Shown: positions 44,811 to 54,437 of the stretch, one piece after another
Position numbering within the stretch: position 1 is the first letter of the stretch
Layout of the letters: every line of letters begins with the position of its first letter
Source of the DNA: Paenibacillus macerans
GTDB lineage: Bacteria; Bacillota; Bacilli; Paenibacillales; Paenibacillaceae
Reading direction: 5' to 3'
Assembly (NCBI RefSeq): GCF_023715465.1
Contig: NZ_JAMBOE010000010.1
Span: forward strand, 1 to 64,000
Length of the DNA stretch: 64,000 bases
Program-made: the position numbers and the translations under genes
The notes under the pieces: generated by a model
Seen by the model: the letters and a program-made list of their open reading frames with translations, nothing else
The model's database searches: none
What the model was told of the DNA's origin: nothing

Positions 44811-47070
44811 ACTTGTTTCTGATAGGGAGCTAAATGGTGTTAAAAAAAAGCGCTCCCAAAATTATATTTATGATAAATTCGAACCTGAACTTCAGACTAG
44901 AAGGGAACATGAAGGTTGGGAAGTTGATAAGTTTCTTAAAAATTCTATTCGTATGAAAAAGACAAAACCAATAGACGAACAGTTTGAAGATGATGTTTGG
45001 TGCATGTTCGCTTCTTTAGGTTTTCAATACATGAATAAAGATAGGCATTTTTCTATTCCTTACGGCCCAACGGGAACTGGTACGACAAAACAAGTGGATG
45101 TGTTCGCAGTAGATGGGGAAACTATTATTTTCGTGGAATGTAAGTGTTCTCCAAACGGTAGAAAGGGCGATTTCAAAAAAGAAATTGAGTCAATTTCTGG
45201 GATGCGAAATGGCTTATTTAACGAAGCAAAAAAGTACTTTCCGAATAGAAAAACGAAATATATACTTGCAACAAAAAATTATGAGGTTTCTGAAAATGAC
45301 CGAGCCAGAATGAAAGAACTAGGAATTCAACATTTTGATGAATACGCAATCAGCTATTTTACTGAATTAACAAAACATCTTGGCGAATGTGCACGATTCC
45401 AACTGCTAGGAAATTTATTTCAAGGCCAAAAAATAAGTGCCATGGAGAATAGAATTCCTGCTATTGAAGGCAAAATGGGTGGACATACATATTATTCCTT
45501 CTCAATTGAACCAGAAAAACTCTTGAAAGTTGCATATGTTTTACATCGAAATGATGCAAATAGTGATATGATGCCTACTTACCAAAGAATTGTCAAAAAA
45601 AATAGATTGAAAGAAATTCAGAAATTCGTTGATAATGGTGGATTTTTTCCGAATTCCCTCATTATTAGTATAGATAGCAAAAAATTGAAATTTGACTTAG
45701 CACCATTACAAGTCGATTCTTCTATTTCACGTATTGGAATACTTCATCTCCCCCAACAATACCGTTCTGCATACATTATCGATGGACAACATCGTTTATA
45801 TGGTTATGCCGATTCAAAATATGCTGGCTCGAATTCTATTCCTGTGGTGGCTTTCGTAAATCTTCCTAAAGAGAAACAAGTAGAACTATTTATGGAAATT
45901 AATGAAAATCAAAAATCGGTGTCTAAAAACCTTCAAAATACACTAAATGCTGACCTCCTATGGTTATCTGATGATTGGAATAAACGGAGGAGAGCATTAA
46001 GATTAAACATTGCGCAAAGATTAGGTGAATTGCAATCATCCCCTCTGGTTGAACGAGTTACTGTAGGCGAAAATGAATCAAGCTCTACTCGTTGTATTAC
46101 AATGGATACTATTGAGAAAGCCTTAAAATCAACTAACTTCTTTAGTCGCTATGGAAAAGATAATGTAATTGTAGAAGACGGTACCTTCGACAAGGGAAGT
46201 AATGAGGCTACACTTAAAATTTTTATGCCGTTTATTATTCAGTGTTTTGCATTTTTTAAATCAAATCTTCCTGAAGAATGGGAAAAGGGAGAGGACGTTA
46301 AAGGAATTTTAGTTAGCAATAATAGTATACATGCTCTCATAAATATTTTTAATGACGTTGTCAACCATCTCATTCATGTGAAGAAAATAAACCCAAAAAT
46401 CGATAATCTTGATGATCTAGTTAGCAACATGGAATATTATCTTGCTCCTCTAGTAAATTATTTTGATGCTATTACAGAAGAAGAAAGAAAAGAAATACGC
46501 ACTAAATATGGTAGCGGAGGAAAGCCAAGAGTTTGGAGGACTTTTCAAAAAATTATCTCAGAATCCAGAGAGGATTTTCAACCAGAAGGCTTGACACAAT
46601 GGATTAGGGATAATACAAAACAATTTAATGTTGCATCATTTGAGATGATTCATGATATTGAGCATTTTCTTAAAAATGACTTTGAGGCAAAATTGAAATC
46701 GAAGTATAGAGATAAATGGCTCACATCAGGATTACCACCAAAAGTATATAAACAAGCGAATATAACAATGGGGAATCAAATATATGAAAATAAATCTGTA
46801 TCATTATGGGACTGTGTTACTTTAAATAACCTAAAAGATATCGTTACATTTGGACAACACTGGTCTGAACTTTTTGAAAAGTCATACACGAGACCAAATG
46901 AGTTAAAACTTGCTGGAGGGAAAATGGCTAAGACAGAATGGATCACCAAATTAGCCAATATAGCAAGTAACAACAGTTCTAATTATAGTGTTTCTGAAGA
47001 ACAGTACCTTTTTTTAAAATCTATTTATGAATGGCTGATAGAATCCATAGTAACGACAAAAGCTCCATAA
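44794..47070 (+). CDS. PD-(D/E)xK nuclease fused to a DGQHR (DndB-like) domain
   Basis: About 758 residues. Residues ~60-190 carry a PD-(D/E)xK-type core: QVDVFAVDGETIIFVECKCS supplies Asp102 and Glu115-x-Lys117. Residues ~215-430 form a ParB/DndB-like DGQHR domain with PTYQRIVKKNRLKEIQKF and IIDGQHRLYGYADS (329-342). The C-terminal ~330 residues are unrecognised, Lys/Glu-rich and helical. DGQHR proteins include DndB, the regulator of DNA phosphorothioation, but no dnd genes are present here. Coupled to the upstream adenine methylase, it is probably the restriction partner. ATG 44803 is an alternative start. Confidence 0.75.
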   Translation: MNFMDKLVSDRELNGVKKKRSQNYIYDKFEPELQTRREHEGWEVDKFLKNSIRMKKTKPIDEQFEDDVWCMFASLGFQYMNKDRHFSIPYGPTGTGTTKQVDVFAVDGETIIFVECKCSPNGRKGDFKKEIESISGMRNGLFNEAKKYFPNRKTKYILATKNYEVSENDRARMKELGIQHFDEYAISYFTELTKHLGECARFQLLGNLFQGQKISAMENRIPAIEGKMGGHTYYSFSIEPEKLLKVAYVLHRNDANSDMMPTYQRIVKKNRLKEIQKFVDNGGFFPNSLIISIDSKKLKFDLAPLQVDSSISRIGILHLPQQYRSAYIIDGQHRLYGYADSKYAGSNSIPVVAFVNLPKEKQVELFMEINENQKSVSKNLQNTLNADLLWLSDDWNKRRRALRLNIAQRLGELQSSPLVERVTVGENESSSTRCITMDTIEKALKSTNFFSRYGKDNVIVEDGTFDKGSNEATLKIFMPFIIQCFAFFKSNLPEEWEKGEDVKGILVSNNSIHALINIFNDVVNHLIHVKKINPKIDNLDDLVSNMEYYLAPLVNYFDAITEEERKEIRTKYGSGGKPRVWRTFQKIISESREDFQPEGLTQWIRDNTKQFNVASFEMIHDIEHFLKNDFEAKLKSKYRDKWLTSGLPPKVYKQANITMGNQIYENKSVSLWDCVTLNNLKDIVTFGQHWSELFEKSYTRPNELKLAGGKMAKTEWITKLANIASNNSSNYSVSEEQYLFLKSIYEWLIESIVTTKAP

Positions 47071-47230
47071 AAGAGCTAGCTGTGCCAGATGAATTTTATG
47101 ATCTGGAATATATTAAATCTTTATCTACAATTCGACTAGGCTTGATGCAGTACAATATATAAATATAAGGTAGCTCCAAGACCCACTAATAACTCGTCCT
47201 CTTCATCTTAAGCATTACTTCAACTACAAT

Positions 47231-47258
47231 AGCCCCAGCAAATACTGGGGCTTGTATA
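47231..47258. terminator. Terminator between the two convergent restriction operons
   Basis: AGCCCCAG pairs with CTGGGGCT around CAAATA, with A/T-rich flanks on both sides. Confidence 0.75.
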
Positions 47259-47281
47259 TTTAAAAAACGAAGGAGTAGTTG

Positions 47282-49414
47282 TTATGATAATAATTCATTT
47301 GATTCATATAAATTTAATGCTTGCATTTCCAAATCCTGTTGGTTTATAGAATAAATCTCATGGATGTTATTCGTATATTGAGGTAAACCCTTTGCAAGAA
47401 ACTCACCATTTATAATTACGCGACAATCCCCTAACGAAAGCTTAAAACCTACTTTACGAAGTCTTATCGCCTTGTTTCTAGCTGATTTGATTATTTCATC
47501 AATGGGGTAAACGATTTTTGAAGTACTCGATTGTTTTCTACACACCAAAATTATATCCAACTGAATGGGCTCTTTAGATTGAGATTTGGGAGTTGCCACT
47601 GACATTTCCGCTTTAACAGGATGAGCATTAACAATAGTAAATCCTGCTAGGTTCACCGCATCAGCCACAGCATACCAACCTTCTGCTTTTGAATGGTGGT
47701 ATGTAAATACCATCAATCCATTATTCTTTAACACCCTGTTACATTCGGTAAATACATTGGTTAACTTGCTTGAAAATAAATCAACGTTACCATCCTGAAC
47801 CTCACTTTTATGTCTAGTAGTAACGTCACTGCTTATAAATCCATGCGGATATAAGCTCTGCCATGAATAAAAAAAGTCAGCCAGCTCCGAATAATGTACA
47901 TTATCGAAAAAGGGTGGATCAGTTATAACAAAATCTATCGATTCAGATTGTAATGATGTATTCTCCGAACTACCGCAATTAATGTAGATTCCTCCAGACT
48001 TAAATTTCATTGCTGATGTCCAATGGCTGTCATTTACTTTCTCGGAAAACGGCACACTGCATAAGCTTTTCTTATCTCCATTAAGTTGGATTTCAAAAGG
48101 ATCATTTTGATATGCAGCAATCCTCGGCACCTTTTTTTTAAATGCAGTTAAAAATGAGCCAGAACTTTTTTCTGTACCCCAAACATTTGCCTCAATCGGT
48201 ATCTTCTCAGGTTTCAAAATGTGATGGGAGAACATATGTCTAACTGCTCCGGTTCCTTCTCCTTTGTATGACGCGAAAACATTGTTAAACTCTAGAATCG
48301 AAGAGAATAAATTAACAAAAAAATCCCTCGCATCTTCATTTTCTAAACCAGTAATAGCTTGAAATAACCATCCTAGTGCCAATAGTTGTCTAGAATTAAA
48401 AAAAGTTCTCCAATGCTTATAATTGTAGTTTATTGCTTGATTAGTGTTGTATCCACTTGAAAGTTCTAATTTAGGAAGCAAGATATTACCCTTCTGTTCC
48501 TCGGAGATCAGCAATTTCTCACATTCAATATAAGCTTTAATGTCTGCTGCATTTACCTGTTCATATTTCTTTTCTCCATTTGGTGTTAACATAAGTTTAG
48601 CATATAGGCGATGTTTCGGTGGCTGAGATAATTTATCCAATGAATCTTTAATTTTAAATTCCTTATGACAGCTTTGACATGTTGCTTTACTGTTCCCTGA
48701 AGTACCTTCATGTGGATTAAATTCACAATTGCATACTGTACAGTTAGTTTTCTTATCCTTGTAATGGGCAGTAAAAATGTTCCCACAATTAGGACAACAA
48801 ACTTGAATCTCTGGCTTACGCTCTGGATAAGCATTCTTAGCCACAATTCTAGATGTGAATAAGTCAACATCATCGTTACAGTCTGGACAATTGACCTGTT
48901 TTACCCAAAACCAATACAAAACTTCACATGTATTACCTTCAACATCAGTCGTTTTATAGAGTTCCATTATCCGTTTACCAACTGATGATTCAAGATACTC
49001 AAATGTTTTCTCTAACATCTTGTAATCGAGCTTGCTTAAAGAAATCCTCACATTTTCAGCAGCAATCGGATTAATGTCTTTGCCTAATGCGATACATCCA
49101 AGTTTATGTGCTTCTCCAATTGTTGTACCACTTCCCATGAAGGGATCAAACACGGTAATATCAGATAATTCTTGTTGTTTATAAAAATTGGATTGAAAAT
49201 TATCTATATCGTCAGAAATGCAACCTAGTACAACCCCTCTAAATACAGACCCTAGTCGTTTGGCCCACCATTTATGAGAGTGATATATTGGTCTATAGAT
49301 TTCCTTTCTCCAACTCTCTTTTTCAGCTAATTGAGAAATAAATTCTATTGGAAATGTATCCTGCTCTATTATTGAAATGTTCCTTCTTGTATTACTCATT
49401 AAGGCCACTTTCAT
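47282..49414 (-). CDS. DNA methyltransferase with zinc-ribbon insert (DUF1156-like)
   Basis: About 710 residues. N-terminal IYRPIYHSHKWWAKRLGSVFRG is the DUF1156-like start, followed by VFDPFMGSGTTIGEAHKLG (AdoMet motif, ~88-107). A cysteine-rich insert at ~176-250 has at least four CxxC pairs (CPDC, CPNC, CTVC, CQSC), probably two zinc ribbons. The catalytic DPPF motif with flanking TDPPFFDNVHYSELADFFY is at ~498-517. The motif order fits an amino-methyltransferase for adenine or cytosine N4. Start at ATG 49414 after GAGGTGG; it overlaps the upstream nuclease gene by 23 bases, so the two form one operon. Confidence 0.8.
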   Translation of the reverse strand: MKVALMSNTRRNISIIEQDTFPIEFISQLAEKESWRKEIYRPIYHSHKWWAKRLGSVFRGVVLGCISDDIDNFQSNFYKQQELSDITVFDPFMGSGTTIGEAHKLGCIALGKDINPIAAENVRISLSKLDYKMLEKTFEYLESSVGKRIMELYKTTDVEGNTCEVLYWFWVKQVNCPDCNDDVDLFTSRIVAKNAYPERKPEIQVCCPNCGNIFTAHYKDKKTNCTVCNCEFNPHEGTSGNSKATCQSCHKEFKIKDSLDKLSQPPKHRLYAKLMLTPNGEKKYEQVNAADIKAYIECEKLLISEEQKGNILLPKLELSSGYNTNQAINYNYKHWRTFFNSRQLLALGWLFQAITGLENEDARDFFVNLFSSILEFNNVFASYKGEGTGAVRHMFSHHILKPEKIPIEANVWGTEKSSGSFLTAFKKKVPRIAAYQNDPFEIQLNGDKKSLCSVPFSEKVNDSHWTSAMKFKSGGIYINCGSSENTSLQSESIDFVITDPPFFDNVHYSELADFFYSWQSLYPHGFISSDVTTRHKSEVQDGNVDLFSSKLTNVFTECNRVLKNNGLMVFTYHHSKAEGWYAVADAVNLAGFTIVNAHPVKAEMSVATPKSQSKEPIQLDIILVCRKQSSTSKIVYPIDEIIKSARNKAIRLRKVGFKLSLGDCRVIINGEFLAKGLPQYTNNIHEIYSINQQDLEMQALNLYESNELLS

Positions 49415-50189
49415 CATCCACCTCATCTAATGATTCTAAATTAGGGGCTGTATTTAATACAACTTCATCACCTTTAGTACCTTTTAAACGATATGCTATA
49501 AATTTATGCTCAGATCCAGCATTCGGATTAGGAATAGATTCAGAAGTCAGTTCATTTGTTTGCAAATTAAAAGTATACCCAATAATCACATTATTCGCTT
49601 CTCTTCTAGTTAATCTACCGACAACTTCAAAATCTTCATCCACCCTAAAATTTTCTGGAAGGATTAAAGTTTGATTGTGGGCTAACCCAGAAGCTAAGCT
49701 ATAGGGCGTAGGAGCCACGTACATTTTTCTATCACGAATCATAATATCACCATATGTTCCAAAGCCCTTGACGCTTTTGTTTTTATGAACGTACGTATGG
49801 TCAGCGTTAAGAAAATCCCCGTGACAAATTACATAGTCTAAAACCGGGTATTTGTCTCCATCAGGTTTACTGGGATATCTACCGAACACATAAAAAATAT
49901 AACGACCATTATGAAAACCGGTTGGAACCTGACTATTACAATCATATGTTACTTCTCTACCAGGATAAGCTAGCCCTTTAAGCTCATACCCCTCAGTTTC
50001 ATCTACTATTCGAAAATCGGGATATGAGTTCCTCCCTCCATCTTCAAACAGAACCTCACCTTCAAGCCTTTGCTTAAACCAATTTTGAAAGTGGTATTCT
50101 TTATCCGTTCTGCTTTCTCTATGAATGAGTGTCCCATTTTGAATGGCTTGAACAGAGAGTCTAAATATTTGGCATACTTTTGAACTCAT
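49392..50189 (-). CDS. Probable restriction endonuclease, PD-(D/E)xK type
   Basis: 265 residues. SYPDFRIVDETEGYELKGL gives Pro-Asp (57-58) and Glu69-x-Lys71 at normal spacing for a PD-(D/E)xK nuclease. No helicase or specificity domains are visible, so it resembles a small type II enzyme. It is first in a minus-strand operon with the methylase; stop and start overlap. Recognition sequence unknown. AT-rich like its neighbours. Confidence 0.72.
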   Translation of the reverse strand: MSSKVCQIFRLSVQAIQNGTLIHRESRTDKEYHFQNWFKQRLEGEVLFEDGGRNSYPDFRIVDETEGYELKGLAYPGREVTYDCNSQVPTGFHNGRYIFYVFGRYPSKPDGDKYPVLDYVICHGDFLNADHTYVHKNKSVKGFGTYGDIMIRDRKMYVAPTPYSLASGLAHNQTLILPENFRVDEDFEVVGRLTRREANNVIIGYTFNLQTNELTSESIPNPNAGSEHKFIAYRLKGTKGDEVVLNTAPNLESLDEVDDESGLNE

Positions 50190-50742
50190 ATGCTACATCC
50201 CTTCTATCACAATTGTAAATTCTCGTTTATTGTTATCTTGAGTATATTACATTTTTAGATACTAAGTGAAGTTAGACTTCCAAACGCTTATGAAAAGCAC
50301 GTAGAGCCTTACTTAGCTAATAAGGGAAAAGAAGACCTGATTATTTTTCCCAAGCCACCCCTGTTTTCAAGACCCAGATCATTGAAACAGGGAAAATACT
50401 ACATGATTCGGAGCCTTACGCACGCCAGGCGACATTTATGTTTTGAAGGAGTATCTCCTGCTTTACGACCAACGGAGAGCTACCGGAGAGGGTAAAGAGA
50501 AGAACCATGATATAGTGGCTCATAAGTCGGAATCCACCAACCGATGTATGAGACGAAATCATCCAAGTGATTATAGAGAAACAAATGGGTGATTTTGCTT
50601 CCTCCAATACATCCCTTTCCCCCTTTATGATTTTCATTCATAAGCTGATGGTAACATAACCACAACTCAACCCGGAAATCGCTCATCCCACAATATAACA
50701 AATCTCTGGATTCCGCAACGTCCTACAGACCCATCTGCACAG
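50190..50742. other. Junction region with gene debris
   Basis: No intact gene. A plus-strand frame near 50264-50490 encodes protein-like sequence (LPNAYEKHVEPYLANKGKED..) without a start signal, and minus-strand frames of 70 codons overlap it. I read this as rearranged remnants at the right edge of the restriction island. Confidence 0.35.
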
Positions 50743-51039
50743 AACCATGCAATTTCCGCCAAGGCGTTTGTATTTTTTCCCTATGCTATAAAAACGCAAG
50801 GAAAAGAATATAACTTCGATTATGGTTTTGATCCAGCGCCGGATGACAATCAAGATGAGCTTGGCTTCGGCGGTATATTTATTTATGTTTTGGAGAATCA
50901 AAAAATAACATTAAACCTCTCGGGAGCCGTTCCCGGAACTACCGCATATGTGTGTGATTTCAAAGTCACATATAAATTCGATAGCACAAAGAATGAATTC
51001 GTCGCGGATCAAATTGAAGTTAAACCTATTGAAAAATAA
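50743..51039 (+). pseudogene. 5'-truncated gene, unknown secreted or cytosolic beta-rich protein
   Basis: A 98-codon open frame with convincing protein character (FVFFPYAIKTQGKEYNFDYG, LGFGGIFIYVLENQKITLNL, VTYKFDSTKNEFVADQIEVK) and a proper stop, but no ATG, GTG or TTG with a ribosome site at its left. The 5' end was probably lost. Family not recognised. Confidence 0.5.
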
Positions 51040-51159
51040 AAAAAGAATCTTGTGTTTGTAGTTTACCATGCCTGGCTTCGCCTGATCATAAATTATGTTT
51101 CAGCAGCATTGTAGAAAATCCAACAATGGATTTTTCTTTCACATTACTTACAAAAAAAC

Positions 51160-51190
51160 TTGACTCCCCCCCTAGGGGTTAGCTCATTAT
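51160..51190 (+). promoter_or_regulatory. MerR-type promoter with 19-bp spacer
   Basis: TTGACT (51160-51165) and CATTAT (51185-51190) are separated by 19 bases containing the palindrome CCCCTAGGGG (51169-51178). It reads directly into the MerR-family gene at 51208, implying autoregulation. Confidence 0.65.
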
Positions 51191-51207
51191 TGTTTTGAGG
51201 TGATAAA

Positions 51208-52104
51208 ATGCTTATAAATGAAGCCTGTAAAAAAAGTAAGCTTACGAAAAAGGCAATGGAATATTACGAGGCCAAGGGGCTGATTTCACCTGAAATTCTT
51301 GAGAATGGTTATCGGGATTATAGCGAAGCAGACATACTTACTCTCAAAGAAATATCGGTGTTGAGAAAGTGCGGAATAAGCGTTACGGATATTAAAAATA
51401 TATTGTGTAGCAAAAATAAATCCGCTGCATTGGCAAGGTGTAAGTATGTTACGGAAATTAGGTTGCAACTGCTTCAAACTATCCAGCAATGTATGGACAA
51501 TCTGATCCATAGTTACGATGTTGAAAGAGAGTTTGGCTATTTACAAGCTTATGATGAAAATTTGCTCACTATAAAAGAAAGACTTGTATTGGCTTTTCCC
51601 GGTAACTATGGACTATTCTTGTCTTTGCATTTTGGCAGATTCTTGGACGGAATTATTGATACCGATGAAAAGCGCAAAGCCTACAATGAAATCATCAACT
51701 ATCTTGATGATGTGGAATTGCATTTGCCTCCAGAGTTATCTGAGTACTTAGAAGAAATTTTCACGTTGAACGAAAGACTTGATGTTGTACAACTTGAGAA
51801 CACAACAAATAAAGCTATGGCTGAAATGTTAAATAATACGGAAAATTATTTAGCCCAACACCATCAAGATATAGAAAAATATCATGCTTATCTGAAGTCA
51901 GACGAATTTTTAAATTCTCCCATAGCAACCATGCAGAAAAAGTTACGGGACTTCCAAGAACAGAGCGGCTATTATGAACGGTTAATCAATAATGTGAAAG
52001 TGCTTTGTCCACATTATGCAGAATATCTTGCAGAGATAGAAACTGCAAATGAGCAATTTTTTCGTGCGTTCCCCCAATCAAAAGACATTTATGATTTGAA
52101 TTAA
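51208..52104 (+). CDS. MerR-family transcriptional regulator
   Basis: 298 residues. N-terminal MerR HTH (INEACKKSKLTKKAMEYYEAKGLISPEILENGYRDYS) and coiled coil, then a ~190-residue helical domain without the GyrI signature or metal cysteines of CueR/ZntR types. The effector is unknown. GAGGTG precedes the ATG. No target operon follows; the next + strand gene lies beyond the TnpB element, so a former downstream gene may have been displaced. Confidence 0.85.
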   Translation: MLINEACKKSKLTKKAMEYYEAKGLISPEILENGYRDYSEADILTLKEISVLRKCGISVTDIKNILCSKNKSAALARCKYVTEIRLQLLQTIQQCMDNLIHSYDVEREFGYLQAYDENLLTIKERLVLAFPGNYGLFLSLHFGRFLDGIIDTDEKRKAYNEIINYLDDVELHLPPELSEYLEEIFTLNERLDVVQLENTTNKAMAEMLNNTENYLAQHHQDIEKYHAYLKSDEFLNSPIATMQKKLRDFQEQSGYYERLINNVKVLCPHYAEYLAEIETANEQFFRAFPQSKDIYDLN

Positions 52105-52180
52105 CCCCATACCTTCTTTGTTAATGTTTTAAAAACAGACTTGCTGAATCGGAGTAACATTATTTTAACTTCCTTTTGAA

Positions 52181-52290
52181 CCTCTCATGGCTAAAGCCAC
52201 GAGATTCTTGGGTAGTCCGTTCTGCTGAACAGAATTAGCACGTAATGTGCCACCAAGCTATCCCCGCATTTCCTGCGGTTCCTGCAATTA
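52181..52290 (-). ncRNA. Predicted omega RNA (reRNA) region of the TnpB element
   Basis: The segment from the tnpB stop to the element end is the usual scaffold of the guide RNA. It contains GCGGGGATAGC and GTTCAGCAGAAC-like hairpins and ends with the right-end stem. The guide would be the ~16-20 bases beyond the element, beginning AAGGAAGTTAAAATAATG (minus strand, 52175 leftwards). Inferred from known TnpB biology. Confidence 0.5.
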
Positions 52291-53391
52291 TGCAGATAGG
52301 AGTCTCTTACCTTCGGCAAGGATGTTTTTGCTTGCATTGATATCTCGATCATGGCGGGTTTGGCAGGCCGGACATACCCACTCCCGAATATGAAGGTCTT
52401 TAACTTCTTTATTTTGGTAACCACAACACGAACAGAGTTGAGAAGAGGCGAAGGTTCGGCCTACAGCAACAACCATTCGCCCGTACCACTTTGCCTTATA
52501 CTCAAGCATCGTTCTAAATTGATACCAGGACACTTCACCAATCGCTTTAGCCAGATTATGGTTTTTCATCAGGTTAGACACCTGCAAATCTTCAATCGCA
52601 ATCATGTCGTGGTTTTTGACAATATGCGTTGATAGCTTTTGCAGGTAGTCTGTTCGGCAGTTGGCAATGCATTCATGGATTTGGGCTACCTTCACTCGTT
52701 GTTTATTCCAGCCCGAGGAACCTTTCACCCGTCTGGAAAGTATCCGCTGTTCACGAATGAGTTTTTGTTCCATCTTCCGCAGGAATTTTGGATTCTCAAA
52801 CACTTCACCGCTGGATAGAGTGGCGAAATCTTTTAGCCCCAAGTCAATTCCGACTTCTTGGTTTGTTTTTGGCAGGGGGTATACATCGGTTTCTACTAAC
52901 AAGGAAACAAAGTATTTGCCGGAAGGATTACGCCTAATCGTCGCATGCAATATACGACCTTCTACTTCTCTCGACTTGGCAAACCTTACCAACCCTAATT
53001 TAGGGAGTTTCATCTTGTTACCTATGATCGAAATATTGCCATTGGTATAGTTGGTTTGATACGACTGTACAGGATTCTTTTTACTTTTAAATCTCGGTGC
53101 GTCAGTTTGTTTCTTAAAAAAACGGCTAAACGAATCCGCCAGATTTTTCAAGGCATTTTGCAAAGAAAATTTGTCTGGTTCTTTTAACCATTCGAGTTCT
53201 TGCTTCAATTTCGTGAGTTCGGCAGAACATGCAGCATACGACAATCCTTTTCCTGTGCTGCGGTAAACTTCATTCCATACTCCCAAAAAGTGGTTAAATA
53301 CAAAACGGGAACAGCCGATCGTCTTGTTGATGAGAACAGCCTGATCTTTGCTCGGATAAATGCGAAATTTATAAGCTTTATGGATAAGCAT
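52288..53391 (-). CDS. tnpB: TnpB RNA-guided endonuclease
   Basis: 367 residues. N-terminal HTH_OrfB region ([32 protein letters not shown]), RuvC residues Asp183 ([11 protein letters not shown]), Glu267 (AIEDLQVSN) and Asp350 ([11 protein letters not shown]), and a zinc ribbon (CSCCG ... CPAC, 320-343). All catalytic positions are intact. TnpB cuts DNA next to a TAM, guided by the RNA from the element's right end, and helps the element persist at its site. The TAM would be the left-flank TTAC or a longer sequence such as TTGATTAC. Confidence 0.92.
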   Translation of the reverse strand: MLIHKAYKFRIYPSKDQAVLINKTIGCSRFVFNHFLGVWNEVYRSTGKGLSYAACSAELTKLKQELEWLKEPDKFSLQNALKNLADSFSRFFKKQTDAPRFKSKKNPVQSYQTNYTNGNISIIGNKMKLPKLGLVRFAKSREVEGRILHATIRRNPSGKYFVSLLVETDVYPLPKTNQEVGIDLGLKDFATLSSGEVFENPKFLRKMEQKLIREQRILSRRVKGSSGWNKQRVKVAQIHECIANCRTDYLQKLSTHIVKNHDMIAIEDLQVSNLMKNHNLAKAIGEVSWYQFRTMLEYKAKWYGRMVVAVGRTFASSQLCSCCGYQNKEVKDLHIREWVCPACQTRHDRDINASKNILAEGKRLLSA

Positions 53392-53724
53392 GATCTCACT
53401 TCACTTTCTGATCTTAAATATACTTTCGGATTGGTTTGTTCGCTCACCATAGTAACAAAACAGGATGATTCATCGCCATAATAATTTTACCATACGTAAC
53501 AACCATGTCGATTCATTGACACGTCAAATGACATGCCTGAACCGAAGTTTTCTTACTCATGACTAAAGTCGCGAGTTTGCGAAAACTTGTAATCAAACTT
53601 TGTTATCACAATGTGAATACTCTTTTCAGTTTCTCAGATATAATTTTTATTGTTCAAGGAGAAAGGGGTACATAGAGTTGAAGAATGAAATGAATCGTAC
53701 GCTTTTGAAAGGAGAGATGCTATA

Positions 53725-54261
53725 GTGCGCCGGATATCGCTTATTGGTTTGTCTTTTGCTTTTTGCTTGATCCTGTTAGCGGCGTGTTCGAATCCAAACC
53801 CTGCTGGCCAGGAAACGACCGGGAGCGCGGCGAACAATCCCCAAAGCGAGGCACCCGGAAACGAATTGACCGAACAAGATATGAAGCTGGGCCAACTGGC
53901 CATTGGGCAGACGATGGACAAGGTCCGGGAATTGTTGGGTGAGCCTTCCGAGGAGACGATAGCCTATGGCATCGGAGATCCCGAATGGATCTATAAAGAT
54001 AAAGGCGTCGAGATCGATGGAGGAGGATATGTCTGGGGGATCCACGCGACAAGTCCCTTCTCGGGGGTCACACCCAGAAACATTGGTATAGGCAGCACGG
54101 TGGATGAAGTAAAAAAAGCCTACCCCGCTATTGAAGCCTCGCCATTAGATGAGGGAATTTTAATCCAAAAATCAACGGACAACAAATATATGCTCCAGTT
54201 ATCCATAAAGGACGACAAAGTGGCCTTTATCGTGTTGGTCCAAGACCTTGTCATCAAATGA
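53725..54261 (+). CDS. Lipoprotein with BamE/SmpA-like repeats
   Basis: 178 residues. Signal peptide with lipobox LLAACSN, a low-complexity linker (~22-45), then two related motifs IGQTMDKVRELLGEPSEE and IGIGSTVDEVKKAYPAIE, which resemble the BamE-type G.T..EV...LG.P motif. Likely a membrane-anchored extracytoplasmic protein. GTG start with AAAGGAG. Function unknown. Confidence 0.75.
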   Translation: MRRISLIGLSFAFCLILLAACSNPNPAGQETTGSAANNPQSEAPGNELTEQDMKLGQLAIGQTMDKVRELLGEPSEETIAYGIGDPEWIYKDKGVEIDGGGYVWGIHATSPFSGVTPRNIGIGSTVDEVKKAYPAIEASPLDEGILIQKSTDNKYMLQLSIKDDKVAFIVLVQDLVIK

Positions 54262-54273
54262 TGTATAATAAAC

Positions 54274-54320
54274 GGGGCTATCCCTAAGGTCAAATTTATG
54301 ACCGTTCGGGACAGCCCCTT
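54274..54320 (+). terminator. Terminator after the lipoprotein gene
   Basis: GGGGCTATCCC pairs with GGGACAGCCCC; an inner GGTCA/TGACC stem closes the loop; TT follows. Confidence 0.75.
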
Positions 54321-54437
54321 AATGTGTTTAGTTATTTGGCAAGTCGGCGTATCCTGCATCTTTTTATGGAGATGAGCTGTATTCGAGTTTTACAAATACC
54401 CTTTAAATACCCTATCTTGGATCGAGGAGTGTTAACT

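Larger units (their letters stand above)
52176..53588 (-). mobile_element. IS200/IS605-type element carrying tnpB only
   Basis: Both ends are recognisable. The right end (minus-strand sense) is an imperfect hairpin TCGTGGCTTTAGCCATGAGA finishing in TTCAA at 52180-52176. The left end has a matching hairpin CTCGCGACTTTAGTCATGAG, just inside a TTAC target tetranucleotide at 53592-53589. TTAC at the left and TCAA at the right are the IS608-type cleavage sequences. There is no tnpA, so transposition would need TnpA supplied elsewhere. Confidence 0.75.

Noticed and set aside
44794-47070. Considered as DndB of a phosphorothioation cluster
   Set aside because: No dndA/C/D/E or pbe genes are nearby, and the protein is about twice the usual DndB size with an added nuclease core.
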